Positions 8,155-15,669 are shown, counted from the stretch's first letter. The stretch: DNA of 40,362 bases from Gammaproteobacteria bacterium (GCA_963575715.1 CAUYTW010000066.1:1-40362), one strand, 5' to 3'. Numbers and translations are program-made. The notes: generated by a model not told the origin, from the sequence alone.

Positions 8155-9165
8155 CTACCGTACTAAACGCGACGCGCTAAATTTTACTCGATTGCGCCAA
8201 TAATCCAGCAAATCCAGCATCGTTTTTTCAAACGGAATTGCTGGCTTCCATCCGGTGTGTGCCTGGAATTTTTTCGTATTAGGAACTTGCAGATCGGCAT
8301 CCAATGGCCTTAATCGAGTCTGCTCAATTTCCACCTGAATGCTATCACGGCACGTTGAAATTGAAATGAGATATTCGAGCATATCCGCTACGGAACATGA
8401 AAACGTGCCACCAATATTGTAATAAGCGCCTGGAACTGGATTAATCGTGACCAGCAAATAATAGGCTCTAACTGCGTCGCGGACATCAGACCAAGTACGC
8501 AACGACTGGAGATTTCCGGTTTTTACCACTGGTGGGATGAGTCCTTGTTCAATCATGGCGATTTGTTTGGCAAAGGAAGATTCCGCGAATACGTCGCCGC
8601 GCCGTGGACCCGTATGAGTAAACATGCGAGTGACCAATACCTTTTGACTGTAAGCCTCGGCGTGAAATCTACCTATTAAATCTGCTCCTGTTTTGGAGAT
8701 GGCATAAGGTGACGCTGGATGAAAAGAGCATTCTTCATCAATAGGTAATTTTTCTCGTGGTACTCTGCCGAAAACTTCCGACGAGGAGCAGACGTGTATG
8801 ATGGGATCGATTTCTGAACAACGGCGTAACGCTTCAAGGAGTCTTTCCGTGCCCAGGATATTGGTGTCAAGGGTATGGAGAGGAGAAGTAAAACTGTTTA
8901 ACGGATAACTTTGAGCCGCAAGGTGAAATACATAATCAGGGCGGGATTTTTCAACGGCGTTAATAAGAGATACATAATCACAAAGATCTCCATCGATGAA
9001 GTGGATGCGATCTTGACGATTTGCACGGTCAATGAGATGTTCAATATTATCCAGAGGGCTACGCCATCGACACATCCCAAAAATTTCCCAATCGGTATTC
9101 TCCAATAAAAAATCTGCAAGATGTGATCCGACCATACCGGTAATGCCGGTGATTAGTGTTTTCAT
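8155..9165 (-). CDS. GDP-mannose (or GDP-heptose) 4,6-dehydratase-like SDR
   Basis: The product is 336 residues. GITGMVGSHL (7-16) binds the nucleotide cofactor. HLAAQSYPLNSF and SSSEVFG (127-133) match the GMD-type active site, in which the Ser/Thr-Glu pair performs dehydration. Y154-A-I-S-K158 is an intact YxxxK motif, unlike the three other SDRs in the operon. The family converts GDP-D-mannose, or GDP-manno-heptose in DmhA-type enzymes, to the 4-keto-6-deoxy sugar. The start is an ATGA overlap with the HddC-like nucleotidyltransferase gene, whose product probably supplies the activated sugar. GDP is inferred as the carrier from this pairing; dTDP- or CDP-glucose dehydratases are less similar by motif. 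Confidence 0.82.
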   Translation of the reverse strand: MKTLITGITGMVGSHLADFLLENTDWEIFGMCRWRSPLDNIEHLIDRANRQDRIHFIDGDLCDYVSLINAVEKSRPDYVFHLAAQSYPLNSFTSPLHTLDTNILGTERLLEALRRCSEIDPIIHVCSSSEVFGRVPREKLPIDEECSFHPASPYAISKTGADLIGRFHAEAYSQKVLVTRMFTHTGPRRGDVFAESSFAKQIAMIEQGLIPPVVKTGNLQSLRTWSDVRDAVRAYYLLVTINPVPGAYYNIGGTFSCSVADMLEYLISISTCRDSIQVEIEQTRLRPLDADLQVPNTKKFQAHTGWKPAIPFEKTMLDLLDYWRNRVKFSASRLVR

Positions 9166-9887
9166 TTGGAATATTTTTCAAAGAAATTTTGAGCACGGAA
9201 ATAATCCACCGGAATGCCAATGTCGATAAATTTTCCCTGCGTTAAAAAACCATATAGTCCATAATCTATCATGGTTGGAAAAATTGTTTTTTCAAGAGAC
9301 ACTGACTGTTCAGCAGGTATCATCTTTATTATGATTTCCTGATTTATAACATAAATGCCTGAATTTATATAACCATCACCGGAGTAACAACCTTTTTCTT
9401 CAAATTTGGTTATTTGTCCTAAACTATTCATAGATACTTTTCCATAGCGACCCACATCATCTATTGAAGTTACGGCAATCGATAATTTTGCGCTTCTTGT
9501 TTTATGAACAGTGAACATTTCGCTTAAATCGAGATCACAAAAAGAATCCCCATTCATGACAATCACTGAATCGGTCTGCAATAGCGATAAAGCCAGACGC
9601 AAGGCTCCTCCTGTTCCTAGTGGATATTGTTCCGTCGAGTAAAGGAGTTCCATGGATCGATAACAAGAACCTAATACCGTTTTCATCATTGCTTCCATAT
9701 AACCAACACATAATATAACACGAGAGATGCCAGCGTCGGCAATTTGGTCCATGAGATAGGTAATGAATGGGCGTCCGTGTATTTTAGCTAAACATTTTGG
9801 ACAATCATTGACTATCGGACGAAGTCGAGTGCCTAGTCCACCAGCCAGAATTACTGCCTCTTGGGGATATTTTTTATTTATAATCAA
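9162..9887 (-). CDS. HddC-like sugar-1-phosphate nucleotidyltransferase
   Basis: The product is 241 residues. VILAGGLGTRLRP (about 12-24) with PKCLAKI is the nucleotide-binding signature of sugar nucleotidyltransferases, and VMNGDSFCDLD holds the metal-binding aspartate. KFEEKG and INSGIYVI are typical, and the ending FIDIGIPVDYFRAQ closely resembles D-glycero-D-manno-heptose 1-phosphate guanylyltransferase (HddC). The likely reaction is activation of a hexose or heptose 1-phosphate with NTP, probably GTP. The start is TTG at 9885-9887 with AAAGGAG at good spacing; no ATG precedes the signature. It is the first gene of the sugar operon. Mannose- or glucose-1-phosphate as substrate cannot be excluded. 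Confidence 0.8.
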   Translation of the reverse strand: MIINKKYPQEAVILAGGLGTRLRPIVNDCPKCLAKIHGRPFITYLMDQIADAGISRVILCVGYMEAMMKTVLGSCYRSMELLYSTEQYPLGTGGALRLALSLLQTDSVIVMNGDSFCDLDLSEMFTVHKTRSAKLSIAVTSIDDVGRYGKVSMNSLGQITKFEEKGCYSGDGYINSGIYVINQEIIIKMIPAEQSVSLEKTIFPTMIDYGLYGFLTQGKFIDIGIPVDYFRAQNFFEKYSK

Positions 9888-10398
9888 TTAAATACTCCTT
9901 TAGAGTAGTACTCGAAAACAATAGCGCGGAATCAGTGCCCATTCTTTTACTTGTATAATCAATGATTTTAGTTTTTTATACAAATTTCAAAGTAAATACC
10001 ATTGACAAATATTCTATTTTTTGTGTAAGTTGCTATTTTTATAGAAGCATGAAAATTGTGTTGAACCCCACGGCTAAAGTCGTGGTCTTGTTAAAGTCTA
10101 ATTCGTCAATCATCGCCGTCCTAAAGGGCGAGGCTAGTGAAAAAACGGAGATTGACCAGCCTAAGTCCGAGCAATCGGGTTACGTTGCAAAAAAGTAATA
10201 AAGACTCACCTTGGATTATTTAAAGTATTGAATTGAAGTTGCGTTTCAATATTAGCGAGATAAGTGAAGTCACAAAGCTTGCGTCACCATGCCCGCAAGG
10301 GCTGGCAACTGGGAAAGACCGGCGTTTTAACAGACGGTTGCAAAAATCGTCTCCTTTCATTACTAACTTTTTAAGCCAAACGTTTCTCGGAGATACAG
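9888..10398. other. Intergenic region between divergent sugar operon and rpmH
   Basis: This 511-base gap separates the leftward sugar operon from rightward rpmH. The left third is AT-rich and should hold the sugar-operon promoter, but I see no convincing sigma70 pair there. The middle carries two IS200/IS605-like hairpins, listed separately. On the right, TTGAAT (10228-10233) and TATTAG (10250-10255), 16 bases apart, form a weak promoter candidate for rpmH. No dnaA gene and no TTATCCACA-type DnaA boxes were seen, although dnaA and oriC often lie upstream of rpmH. Confidence 0.5.
10062..10190 (+). mobile_element. IS200/IS605-type end or omega-RNA-like hairpin remnant
   Basis: Two stem-loops with TAAA in the loop lie 28 bases apart. 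CCACGGC (10068-10074) pairs with GTCGTGG (10079-10085) around TAAA using one G-T wobble. TCGCC (10113-10117) pairs with GGCGA (10127-10131) around a loop that also contains TAAA. Such hairpins are characteristic of the subterminal ends of IS200/IS605-family elements and of the omega-RNA scaffold read from them. No transposase or TnpB reading frame remains here. The wobble pair works on the plus strand, which suggests the element read rightwards. It could also be a solitary REP-like relic. Confidence 0.42.
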
Positions 10399-10533
10399 AT
10401 GAAACAAACCTTCCAGCCGCATGTTCTGAAACGTAAACGTGATCACGGCTTTCGCGCCCGGATGAAAACGCGAGGTGGCCGATTGGTACTCAAGGCTCGC
10501 CGCGCAAAAGGTCGGGCGCGCCTGACGGTCTAG
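10399..10533 (+). CDS. rpmH: 50S ribosomal protein L34
   Basis: The 44-residue product starts [19 protein letters not shown] and ends in the Arg/Lys-rich tail [12 protein letters not shown], which is diagnostic for L34, a small protein of the large subunit that packs into 23S rRNA. CTCGGAG stands seven bases before the ATG. rnpA follows after 19 bases, the almost universal rpmH-rnpA pairing. A dnaA gene is not found upstream; the flank instead carries mobile-element hairpins. Confidence 0.97.
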   Translation: MKQTFQPHVLKRKRDHGFRARMKTRGGRLVLKARRAKGRARLTV

Positions 10534-10552
10534 TATTCCCAAAACTCAAAAA

Positions 10553-10912
10553 ATGGCCAGGATTGGCTTTCCCAGGACGCGGCGGCTTTTCAGGTCGGCA
10601 CAGTTTGAACGGGTTTTCGCGCAACCTCAGAAGGCGGGGGTGTCCGGTTTAACGGTACTGGCGTGCCTAAATGATCGCACTTATCCGCGTCTAGGTTTGA
10701 TCGTTTCCAAGCGAAGCACCCGATCTGCTGTTGCCCGTAACCGTATCAAGCGGTTGAGCCGAGAAGTCTTCCGCCATCTCCAGGACCGCCTGGGGGGGGT
10801 GGATTTTATCGTTATGTCCCGTCCCGGGCTAACAGAGCGGGATAATCCCACACTTGCTGGACTGCTCTCCAAATGCCTCCTTGACGCCGCGAACCGATGC
10901 GGAAGATCCTAA
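10553..10912 (+). CDS. rnpA: Ribonuclease P protein component
   Basis: The 119-residue basic protein is the protein subunit of RNase P, which helps the catalytic RNA remove 5' leaders from tRNA precursors. FPRTRRLFRSAQFERVF at the N-terminus and the RNR motif in AVARNRIKRLSRE (62-64) are the family hallmarks, followed by DFIVMSRPG. Length is normal. The gene overlaps yidD by 16 bases, giving coupled translation. GC content is clearly higher than in the upstream intergenic region. Confidence 0.96.
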   Translation: MARIGFPRTRRLFRSAQFERVFAQPQKAGVSGLTVLACLNDRTYPRLGLIVSKRSTRSAVARNRIKRLSREVFRHLQDRLGGVDFIVMSRPGLTERDNPTLAGLLSKCLLDAANRCGRS

Positions 10913-11124
10913 TCCTGCTGGTGCGAGGCTATCGTTACCTCTTGAGTCCCTTGCTCGGCAATCACTGCCGTTTTTACCCTACTTGCTCTCAGTACGCCCT
11001 GGATGCTCTTGAGCGCCATGGAGCGTTGTGGGGCATGTGGCTGACCGTGCGACGGCTGGCCCGTTGTCATCCCTGGCATGCTGGTGGGGTCGATCCGGTT
11101 CCCGATAAACTTTTCAGGCGTTGA
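10897..11124 (+). CDS. yidD: Membrane protein insertion efficiency factor YidD
   Basis: The 75-residue protein begins MRKILILLVRGYRYLLSP and carries the conserved cysteine region HCRFYPTCSQYALDAL, then HPWHAGGVDPVP. These are the signature of the YidD/DUF37 family. It is a small membrane-associated factor that assists YidC-dependent insertion. It overlaps rnpA by 16 bases and its stop lies one base before yidC, so the four genes form one compact operon. Confidence 0.95.
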   Translation: MRKILILLVRGYRYLLSPLLGNHCRFYPTCSQYALDALERHGALWGMWLTVRRLARCHPWHAGGVDPVPDKLFRR

Positions 11125-11125
11125 T

Positions 11126-12766
11126 ATGGATAACCAAAAATTAGTGTTGTACGTTGCCCTGTCTTTTGTTCTGCTGATGCTATGGCAGGCGTGGCAACAG
11201 GATTACGGCTCCAAGTCTATTTCCTCCCCTGCTGAACAAGGCGTTTATCCCCTTGGCGGTCCTGCGGTTAAGACTGGTGGAGGCACGGATATTCCCAGGC
11301 CGGGCGCGACATCCGTTTTGCCTGCTGCACCATCGCAATCGGTTTTGAAGTCCGCCGAGCGGATTCATGTGGTCACCGATCGGCTCAATGTCGAAATTGA
11401 TAGCACCGGCGGAGACCTGCGCCAAGTAGAACTCCGATCATATCCCGTTGTTGTGGAACAACCCGATCAGGCATTTCAGTTTCTCTCTGAAGCACCTGAG
11501 CGAATGTTCATTGCTCAGGGAGGTCTTTTAGGTAACTCTGCTCCCAATCACTATGCTTCATACAAAATCGAACAGTCCGATTATCGTTTATCCGAAAATG
11601 CTTCTACGTTGCAGGTACCATTGTCTTGGCACCATTCATCCGGGATGGAAATAATTAAGGTATATACTTTTCATCGTGATAGTTACGTCGTGAAACTAGA
11701 TTATCAGGTACATAATTCCACAAATGCGGAATGGCAAGGCCAAATATATTCTCAATTTCAACGCATCGAACCCCCCAATAAAAAATCCGCCTTTGGTATT
11801 TATACCTATACAGGAGGTGTAGTTTCTAGTCCAGAAAATATTTATGATAAAGTGGATTTTTCTCGAATGAAGAAAGAAAATCTTTCCTTGGATTTTAAGG
11901 GTGGCTGGCTTGCAATGATTGAACATTATTTCGCCGCCGCATTGATTCCGCCCACCGATATTCTGATCCATGCTTATACCAAGATCGTGGATGGGGAACG
12001 TTATGTCTTAGGCTACGTTGGCCCAGTGGTAACCCTTCAACCAGGCGAAAATGCGACCATTTCCACGAGTTTTTACATTGGTCCAAAGGATCAGCAGCAT
12101 TTAAAAAATGCGGCCACTAATCTAGAACTAACTGTCGATTATGGAAAGCTTACCATTATCGCTCAACCTATTTATTGGCTGCTTGCATTAATTCAAGGCG
12201 TAGTTCATAACTGGGGTTGGTCGATTATTTTCCTTACCATACTTATCAAGGCGGCATTTTTTCATCTTTCCGCCACCAGCTACAAATCCATGGCTCAAAT
12301 GCGCAAGCTTACCCCCCGCATTCAAGCCCTCAAGGAGCGTTTCGGAGATGATCGTCAGCGAATGAACGAGGCGATGATGGAGATCTATCGCAAGGAAAAA
12401 ATTAATCCGTTGGGTGGTTGCCTGCCGATTGTAGTTCAAATTCCAGTTTTTATCGCACTATATTGGGTGTTAGTGGAAAGCGTGGAATTGCGCCAGGCGC
12501 CATGGATGTTTTGGATTCACGACCTTTCAGCCCAGGATCCCTATTATGTTTTACCATTGATTATGGGGGTCACGATGTTTGTCCAGCAAAAACTTAGCCC
12601 CGCCCCACCAGATCCGATTCAAGCCAAGGTGATGATGGCTATGCCAATTTTTTTTACGGCCATGTTTTTATTTTTTCCGTCCGGGTTGGTGTTGTACTGG
12701 GTAGTAAACAATACTCTGTCTATTACCCAGCAATGGTACATTACCAATAAGCTGATCAATGACTAA
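11126..12766 (+). CDS. yidC: Membrane protein insertase YidC
   Basis: The product is 546 residues when begun at the ATG at 11126 (MDNQKLVLYVALSFVLLMLWQAW), directly after the yidD stop. An open stretch of 16 codons further upstream lies within yidD and is discounted. The N-terminal segment is the first membrane helix, followed by the large periplasmic P2 beta domain (about 60-320) typical of Gram-negative YidC. The C-terminal five-helix core contains IIFLTILIKAAFFHLSATSY, with the conserved arginine region replaced in part by Lys, and NPLGGCLPIVVQIPVF. The ending is LYWVVNNTLSITQQW. It inserts membrane proteins alone or with SecYEG. Confidence 0.97.
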   Translation: MDNQKLVLYVALSFVLLMLWQAWQQDYGSKSISSPAEQGVYPLGGPAVKTGGGTDIPRPGATSVLPAAPSQSVLKSAERIHVVTDRLNVEIDSTGGDLRQVELRSYPVVVEQPDQAFQFLSEAPERMFIAQGGLLGNSAPNHYASYKIEQSDYRLSENASTLQVPLSWHHSSGMEIIKVYTFHRDSYVVKLDYQVHNSTNAEWQGQIYSQFQRIEPPNKKSAFGIYTYTGGVVSSPENIYDKVDFSRMKKENLSLDFKGGWLAMIEHYFAAALIPPTDILIHAYTKIVDGERYVLGYVGPVVTLQPGENATISTSFYIGPKDQQHLKNAATNLELTVDYGKLTIIAQPIYWLLALIQGVVHNWGWSIIFLTILIKAAFFHLSATSYKSMAQMRKLTPRIQALKERFGDDRQRMNEAMMEIYRKEKINPLGGCLPIVVQIPVFIALYWVLVESVELRQAPWMFWIHDLSAQDPYYVLPLIMGVTMFVQQKLSPAPPDPIQAKVMMAMPIFFTAMFLFFPSGLVLYWVVNNTLSITQQWYITNKLIND

Positions 12767-12782
12767 CGCAGCTAAACTGTAT

Positions 12783-12830
12783 ACCCATTGAAGCCTTGCT
12801 ACACTTCAATGGGTTGCGGAAAATTACCGC
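12783..12830. terminator. Stem-loops between convergent yidC and cytochrome peroxidase genes
   Basis: ACCCATTGAAG (12783-12793) pairs perfectly with CTTCAATGGGT (12804-12814) across a ten-base loop. A second small stem GCGG/CCGC (12816-12830) follows. No T-run is present on either strand, so this may be a factor-dependent or bidirectional terminator. It lies exactly in the gap between two converging genes. Confidence 0.55.
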
Positions 12831-12831
12831 C

Positions 12832-13827
12832 TTATTTATTGAAAGGCTCCGGGCGCGGAGTCTTATCGCTGGAGGGTGGTAAGATCGGTAGCAAAAATCT
12901 AGGTTGATCGCCAGTCAAGGTGTTCAGGAATGCCACAATCTTGGCGTTTTCTTCCACACTAAATGTTTTTCCGAGTTGAATACGACCCATGGTATCCACC
13001 GCCTCAGAGAGGATATGAGCCTCACCGTCGTGAAAATAAGGATAAGTCAGCGCCACATTTCGCAAGGTCGGCACTTTGAACTTAAATCTATCCTCTTCGT
13101 TACCAGTGACCGCGCTTAAACCTTCGGCGGAACTGTTGGCTGCATAAGGCTCGACGATACCCATTTTTTGGAATGAATTACCACCCACTGCCATACCGTT
13201 GTGACAGGCGACACAACCGCTATTTTTAAATAGCTCGTAGCCAGCTTTTTCGTCGGCAGTAATAGCATCCGTATTGCCTAGCAACCATTGGTCGAAACGA
13301 GAATTCGGTGTGACTAGTGTCTTCTCGAATTCTGCAATTGCCTGGGTTACTTGATCGACAGTAATTTTGTCTTCACCGAAAGTTTGTTTGAAATCAACAA
13401 TATAACCAGGTATAGACTCTAATACCTCAATAGCCAGCGCATGGTTGGAGGCCATCTCACCTGGGTTAGCGATTGGACCACCTGCTTGTTCCTGAAGATC
13501 CTTGGCGCGACCATCCCAAAATTGGGCGACATTCATGCTGGAGTTGAGTACGGTCGGTGCATTGATTGGTCCCTCATGCCAATTGTGACCGATAGAAGTA
13601 CGCAAATTGTCAGTACCACCCATGCTCAAGTTATGGCAAGAATTACAGGAAATAAACCCGGATTTTGAGAGTCTGGGATCAAAATAGAGCTTCTTCCCTA
13701 GCTCCACCTGAGCCAGGTTGATCTCCTGAACAGGACGAATTGGTTGGATTGGTTCTTCGGCCAAAACCATGAAGGAAAGAGAAATTCCTACTAAAGTTAG
13801 ATTGATTGCATAATTAAGTTTTTTCAT
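12832..13827 (-). CDS. Di-haem cytochrome c peroxidase (CcpA/MauG family)
   Basis: The 331-residue protein has an N-terminal signal peptide (MKKLNYAINLTLVGISLSF, likely cleaved after VLA at residue 23). Two haem c sites follow: C61-N-S-C-H65 and C205-V-A-C-H209. FWDGRAKDLQEQA, TPNSRFDQWL and VPTLRNVALTYPYFHDG are conserved in bacterial di-haem peroxidases, and TMGRIQLGK near residue 285 probably supplies a distal methionine ligand. It reduces H2O2 to water in the periplasm using electrons from small c cytochromes. GAGGA lies upstream of the ATG. It converges on yidC. The anchored cytochrome c at 17872 is a possible electron partner, though this is only suggested by presence in the same region. 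Confidence 0.93.
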   Translation of the reverse strand: MKKLNYAINLTLVGISLSFMVLAEEPIQPIRPVQEINLAQVELGKKLYFDPRLSKSGFISCNSCHNLSMGGTDNLRTSIGHNWHEGPINAPTVLNSSMNVAQFWDGRAKDLQEQAGGPIANPGEMASNHALAIEVLESIPGYIVDFKQTFGEDKITVDQVTQAIAEFEKTLVTPNSRFDQWLLGNTDAITADEKAGYELFKNSGCVACHNGMAVGGNSFQKMGIVEPYAANSSAEGLSAVTGNEEDRFKFKVPTLRNVALTYPYFHDGEAHILSEAVDTMGRIQLGKTFSVEENAKIVAFLNTLTGDQPRFLLPILPPSSDKTPRPEPFNK

Positions 13828-13843
13828 AAATCCTCAGCGTGAA

Positions 13844-13873
13844 AACCCCTCAATCCTGTAGGGTCGAAGGGTT
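13844..13873. repeat. REP-like palindromic element, copy 1
   Basis: AACCC (13844-13848) pairs with GGGTT (13869-13873) around a shared core AATCCTGTAGGGTCG. The second copy at 17577-17609 has the same core with one inserted base and the same TTCTT downstream edge. It lies within the 5' flank of the peroxidase gene, just upstream of its ribosome-binding site. REP-type palindromes are often spread by TnpA-REP proteins; no such gene is in this window. Confidence 0.5.
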
Positions 13874-14012
13874 CTTAATGGAGATAGCTCACAGTATGAT
13901 CAAGATTCATACCAAATACACTTGAAACAATTTTTGGTCAATTACCCCGCTCAAAAGGACGGTGCTTGCGGTTGCACTTGGACGGTCCCTTGTCGTCATC
14001 GGCCAAGATAGA

Positions 14013-14105
14013 CTAATTGACATTAGCCTTTGTAGCGATAGTGATCACCGCATTTTTATCCGTATTCGCAACATGTCCACAGCAGACACATTGAAAACGG
14101 GATTG
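14013..14105 (-). pseudogene. TnpB (IS200/IS605 OrfB) zinc-ribbon fragment
   Basis: Read leftwards, this stretch gives RFQCVCCGHVANTDKNA followed by about 12 more residues and a TAG at 14013-14015. That is the second CxxC half of the TnpB zinc ribbon with the conserved D-x-N-A that follows it. The frame meets a stop just upstream, and the RuvC domain and first CxxC are missing, so only the tail of the gene remains. TnpB is the RNA-guided nuclease carried by these elements. Confidence 0.68.
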
Positions 14106-14450
14106 TGCGGTGCGCTATCCCTCCCCGGCATTTATGCCAGGGCTTCTCGCTCAATTCGGGTGAATTGTACGGGTAGTTGGTACAAGAGCAGTATTTGGAG
14201 TCCGCACCTAATGCATAGTCGGTCAGCATCCAGCTTCGCTCCGACGCATTGCTGGTTTGATTCGAGATTCATCGGACGTCAGTATTCCGGTAACGCTATC
14301 GTCACCGGCGCTTGGGGGCTATCGTCCTCCACGCGCATAACGTTCAGGCCTCCCGCCCGTAGCGACGTAACCATCGACACTGCCCGGCTGGTTTTACCTG
14401 CTCTTCCGGGTTTTCTTTACAGAACCCATACCCTAACCCCAAAATAATGG
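14106..14450 (-). mobile_element. IS200/IS605-like right end with TAAA-loop hairpin
   Basis: On the minus strand, CCCTGGCA and TGCCGGGG form a stem around TAAA (14123-14142), with one T-G wobble. This is the same design as the hairpins at 10062-10190. To its right a minus-strand frame ends at 14279-14281 with VTSLRAGGLNVM shortly upstream, resembling the variable tail seen after the TnpB zinc ribbon. The section between that stop and the hairpin is where an omega-RNA scaffold would lie. The adjoining tnpB fragment on the far side of the hairpin may belong to a different copy. Confidence 0.4.
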
Positions 14451-14661
14451 TAACGCGACGTCCTTTGGCTCGCAAACCCTACCAGGCGGGGCGAACCACC
14501 AACCTCTGCTACCGAAACCCTACTTTGCTATCGAAACCGGAAAATCATTGACCCGGTTTCGACTTCACGCTACGCAATGGCTTGAATCGGCGGGGGTGCT
14601 CACCATTCAGGGTGAGCTTCAACGATTTGGACAAATTGAATGGAACCATGGTGCATATTAA
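14437..14661 (+). pseudogene. Possible 3' fragment of an unidentified gene overlapping ubiX
   Basis: A plus-strand frame open from about 14437 ends at a TAA at 14659-14661 and reads plausibly in its last 50 codons (PKPYFAIETGKSLTRF, then QRFGQIEWNHGAY). It overlaps the ubiX start by 22 bases, an arrangement typical of coupled genes. There is no start codon with a ribosome site. Its 5' part may have been removed by the IS605-type insertion to the left. I do not recognise the family. Confidence 0.3.
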
Positions 14662-15317
14662 ATAGAAAGACACAATTATCCATTTCTTCCAGTGAAAAAT
14701 GGAATATCGGCGATCCGATTGCATTGGCCTATACCGGAGCCTCTGGCGCTTTATACGGACTCCGTTTATTGGAATGTTTATTAACCGCAGGACAACGGAT
14801 CTACTTGATGATCTCGACGGCTGCGCGGATCGTGCTCACCACGGAAACCAAGCTTGAATTTCCCGAATCGCCGGGTGAGCTAGAAGCATTTTTAGGACAA
14901 TACTACAACGCCGCGCCGGGCCAATTGCGTATATTCGATCATCAGGATTGGCAAGCGCCCCTTGCCTCAGGATCCAATCCCCCCGCTGCGATGGTTGTCT
15001 GTCCCTGCACGATGGGGACACTCGCCGCTATTGCGGTGGGTGGCTCCGACAATCTGGTTGAACGTGCCGCTGATGTCTGCATTAAAGAAGGGCGCCGTTT
15101 GATTTTGGTGCCTCGTGAAACTCCATTGTCAGTCATTCATCTTGAGAACATGTTGCGTCTTGCTCGTTTAGGTGTGGTGATTTTGCCTCCCAATCCCGGT
15201 TTTTATCACCATCCAACATCCGTTGCGGATATAGTTGATTTTGTAGTGGCAAGAATTCTCGATCATCTGCGTGTGGAACATCAACTTTCTGAGCGTTGGG
15301 GAGAACGGATTCGTTGA
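14640..15317 (+). CDS. ubiX: Flavin prenyltransferase UbiX
   Basis: The 225-residue product contains YTGASGALYGLRLLE (31-45), the FMN-binding start of UbiX. CPCTMGTLAAIAVGGSDNL and LVPRETPLSVIHLENML are the conserved loops that bind flavin and the prenyl phosphate. UbiX attaches a dimethylallyl group to FMN, making the prenylated cofactor required by the decarboxylase UbiD in ubiquinone synthesis. The N-terminus is about 20 residues longer than usual; the ATG at 14640 is the only in-frame start candidate, with only a weak ribosome site. ubiD is not in the window. The gene downstream was cut by an IS. Confidence 0.94.
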   Translation: MEPWCILNRKTQLSISSSEKWNIGDPIALAYTGASGALYGLRLLECLLTAGQRIYLMISTAARIVLTTETKLEFPESPGELEAFLGQYYNAAPGQLRIFDHQDWQAPLASGSNPPAAMVVCPCTMGTLAAIAVGGSDNLVERAADVCIKEGRRLILVPRETPLSVIHLENMLRLARLGVVILPPNPGFYHHPTSVADIVDFVVARILDHLRVEHQLSERWGERIR

Positions 15318-15319
15318 AC

Positions 15320-15368
15320 ATGACTTATACAACGTCTGCGCGTGCTATTATTTTTTTTGAAATCTCTA
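15320..15368 (+). pseudogene. 5' stub of a gene cut by an IS5-family end
   Basis: Two bases after the ubiX stop an ATG opens a frame reading MTYTTSARAIIFFEI before it runs into the IS terminal repeat at 15369 and stops. The close spacing to ubiX suggests this was the next gene of its operon. The stub is too short to identify, and no continuation is visible on the far side of the IS remnant. Confidence 0.35.
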
Positions 15369-15630
15369 GGGCCTGTTAACACTAACTAAACATAATCATT
15401 CTACTTCATTTCTTTTTTTATATGTTTTTTATCATATTTCCATTTCATAGTCCTATTCTTTTTTGGAGGAACTACAGGTTCCTTTCTGAGATCGGATATA
15501 AGTTTTCTGTTTTATTGTCTTCGTAAGCTCTATCTATGATTACTGGAATTCTTTCCAGCTTTTCTGTGTTTAATTGTTCGAGGAGTTTTCTTCCCTCGGG
15601 CGCATCGTGGGTTTGTCCGCAATACAATTA
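15366..15630 (-). mobile_element. IS5-family element remnant with terminal repeat and transposase C-terminus
   Basis: CTAG (15366-15369) is followed by the terminal repeat GGCCTGTTAACACTAACT. Inside, the minus strand encodes the C-terminal part of an IS5-family DDE transposase: GQTHDAPEGRKLLEQL, then PVIIDRAYEDNKTENL, then after a frame change VVPPKKNRTMKWKYDK, ending in TAG at 15401-15403. The DRAYE segment holds a catalytic acidic residue. The 5' half of the gene is missing and there is a frameshift, so it is dead. The CTAG context fits the YTAR target preference known for IS5-group elements. The same terminal repeat recurs at 40313 in the same orientation. Confidence 0.8.
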
Positions 15631-15669
15631 AAAATTAAGTAATTTTTTAGATAGAAACTTAGGTTACCC

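Larger units (their letters stand above)
13874..14639. other. Gene-poor zone with decayed IS200/IS605 material
   Basis: No intact gene is seen between the peroxidase and ubiX. The zone contains a tnpB zinc-ribbon fragment, an IS605-like right-end hairpin with adjoining sequence, and on the plus strand a possible 3' gene fragment running into ubiX. GCTCACC (14598-14604) and GGTGAGC (14610-14616) form a perfect seven-base stem shortly before ubiX. A long plus-strand reading frame across 13962-14447 lies opposite the element and shows no protein features. Confidence 0.55.

Noticed and set aside
9962-10198. A 78-codon plus-strand frame before rpmH
   Set aside because: It spans the IS200/IS605-like hairpins, and its codons are explained by the repeat structure.
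13962-14447. A 161-codon plus-strand frame opposite the tnpB remnant
   Set aside because: It lies antisense to the tnpB zinc ribbon and right-end hairpin, and has no recognisable protein content.
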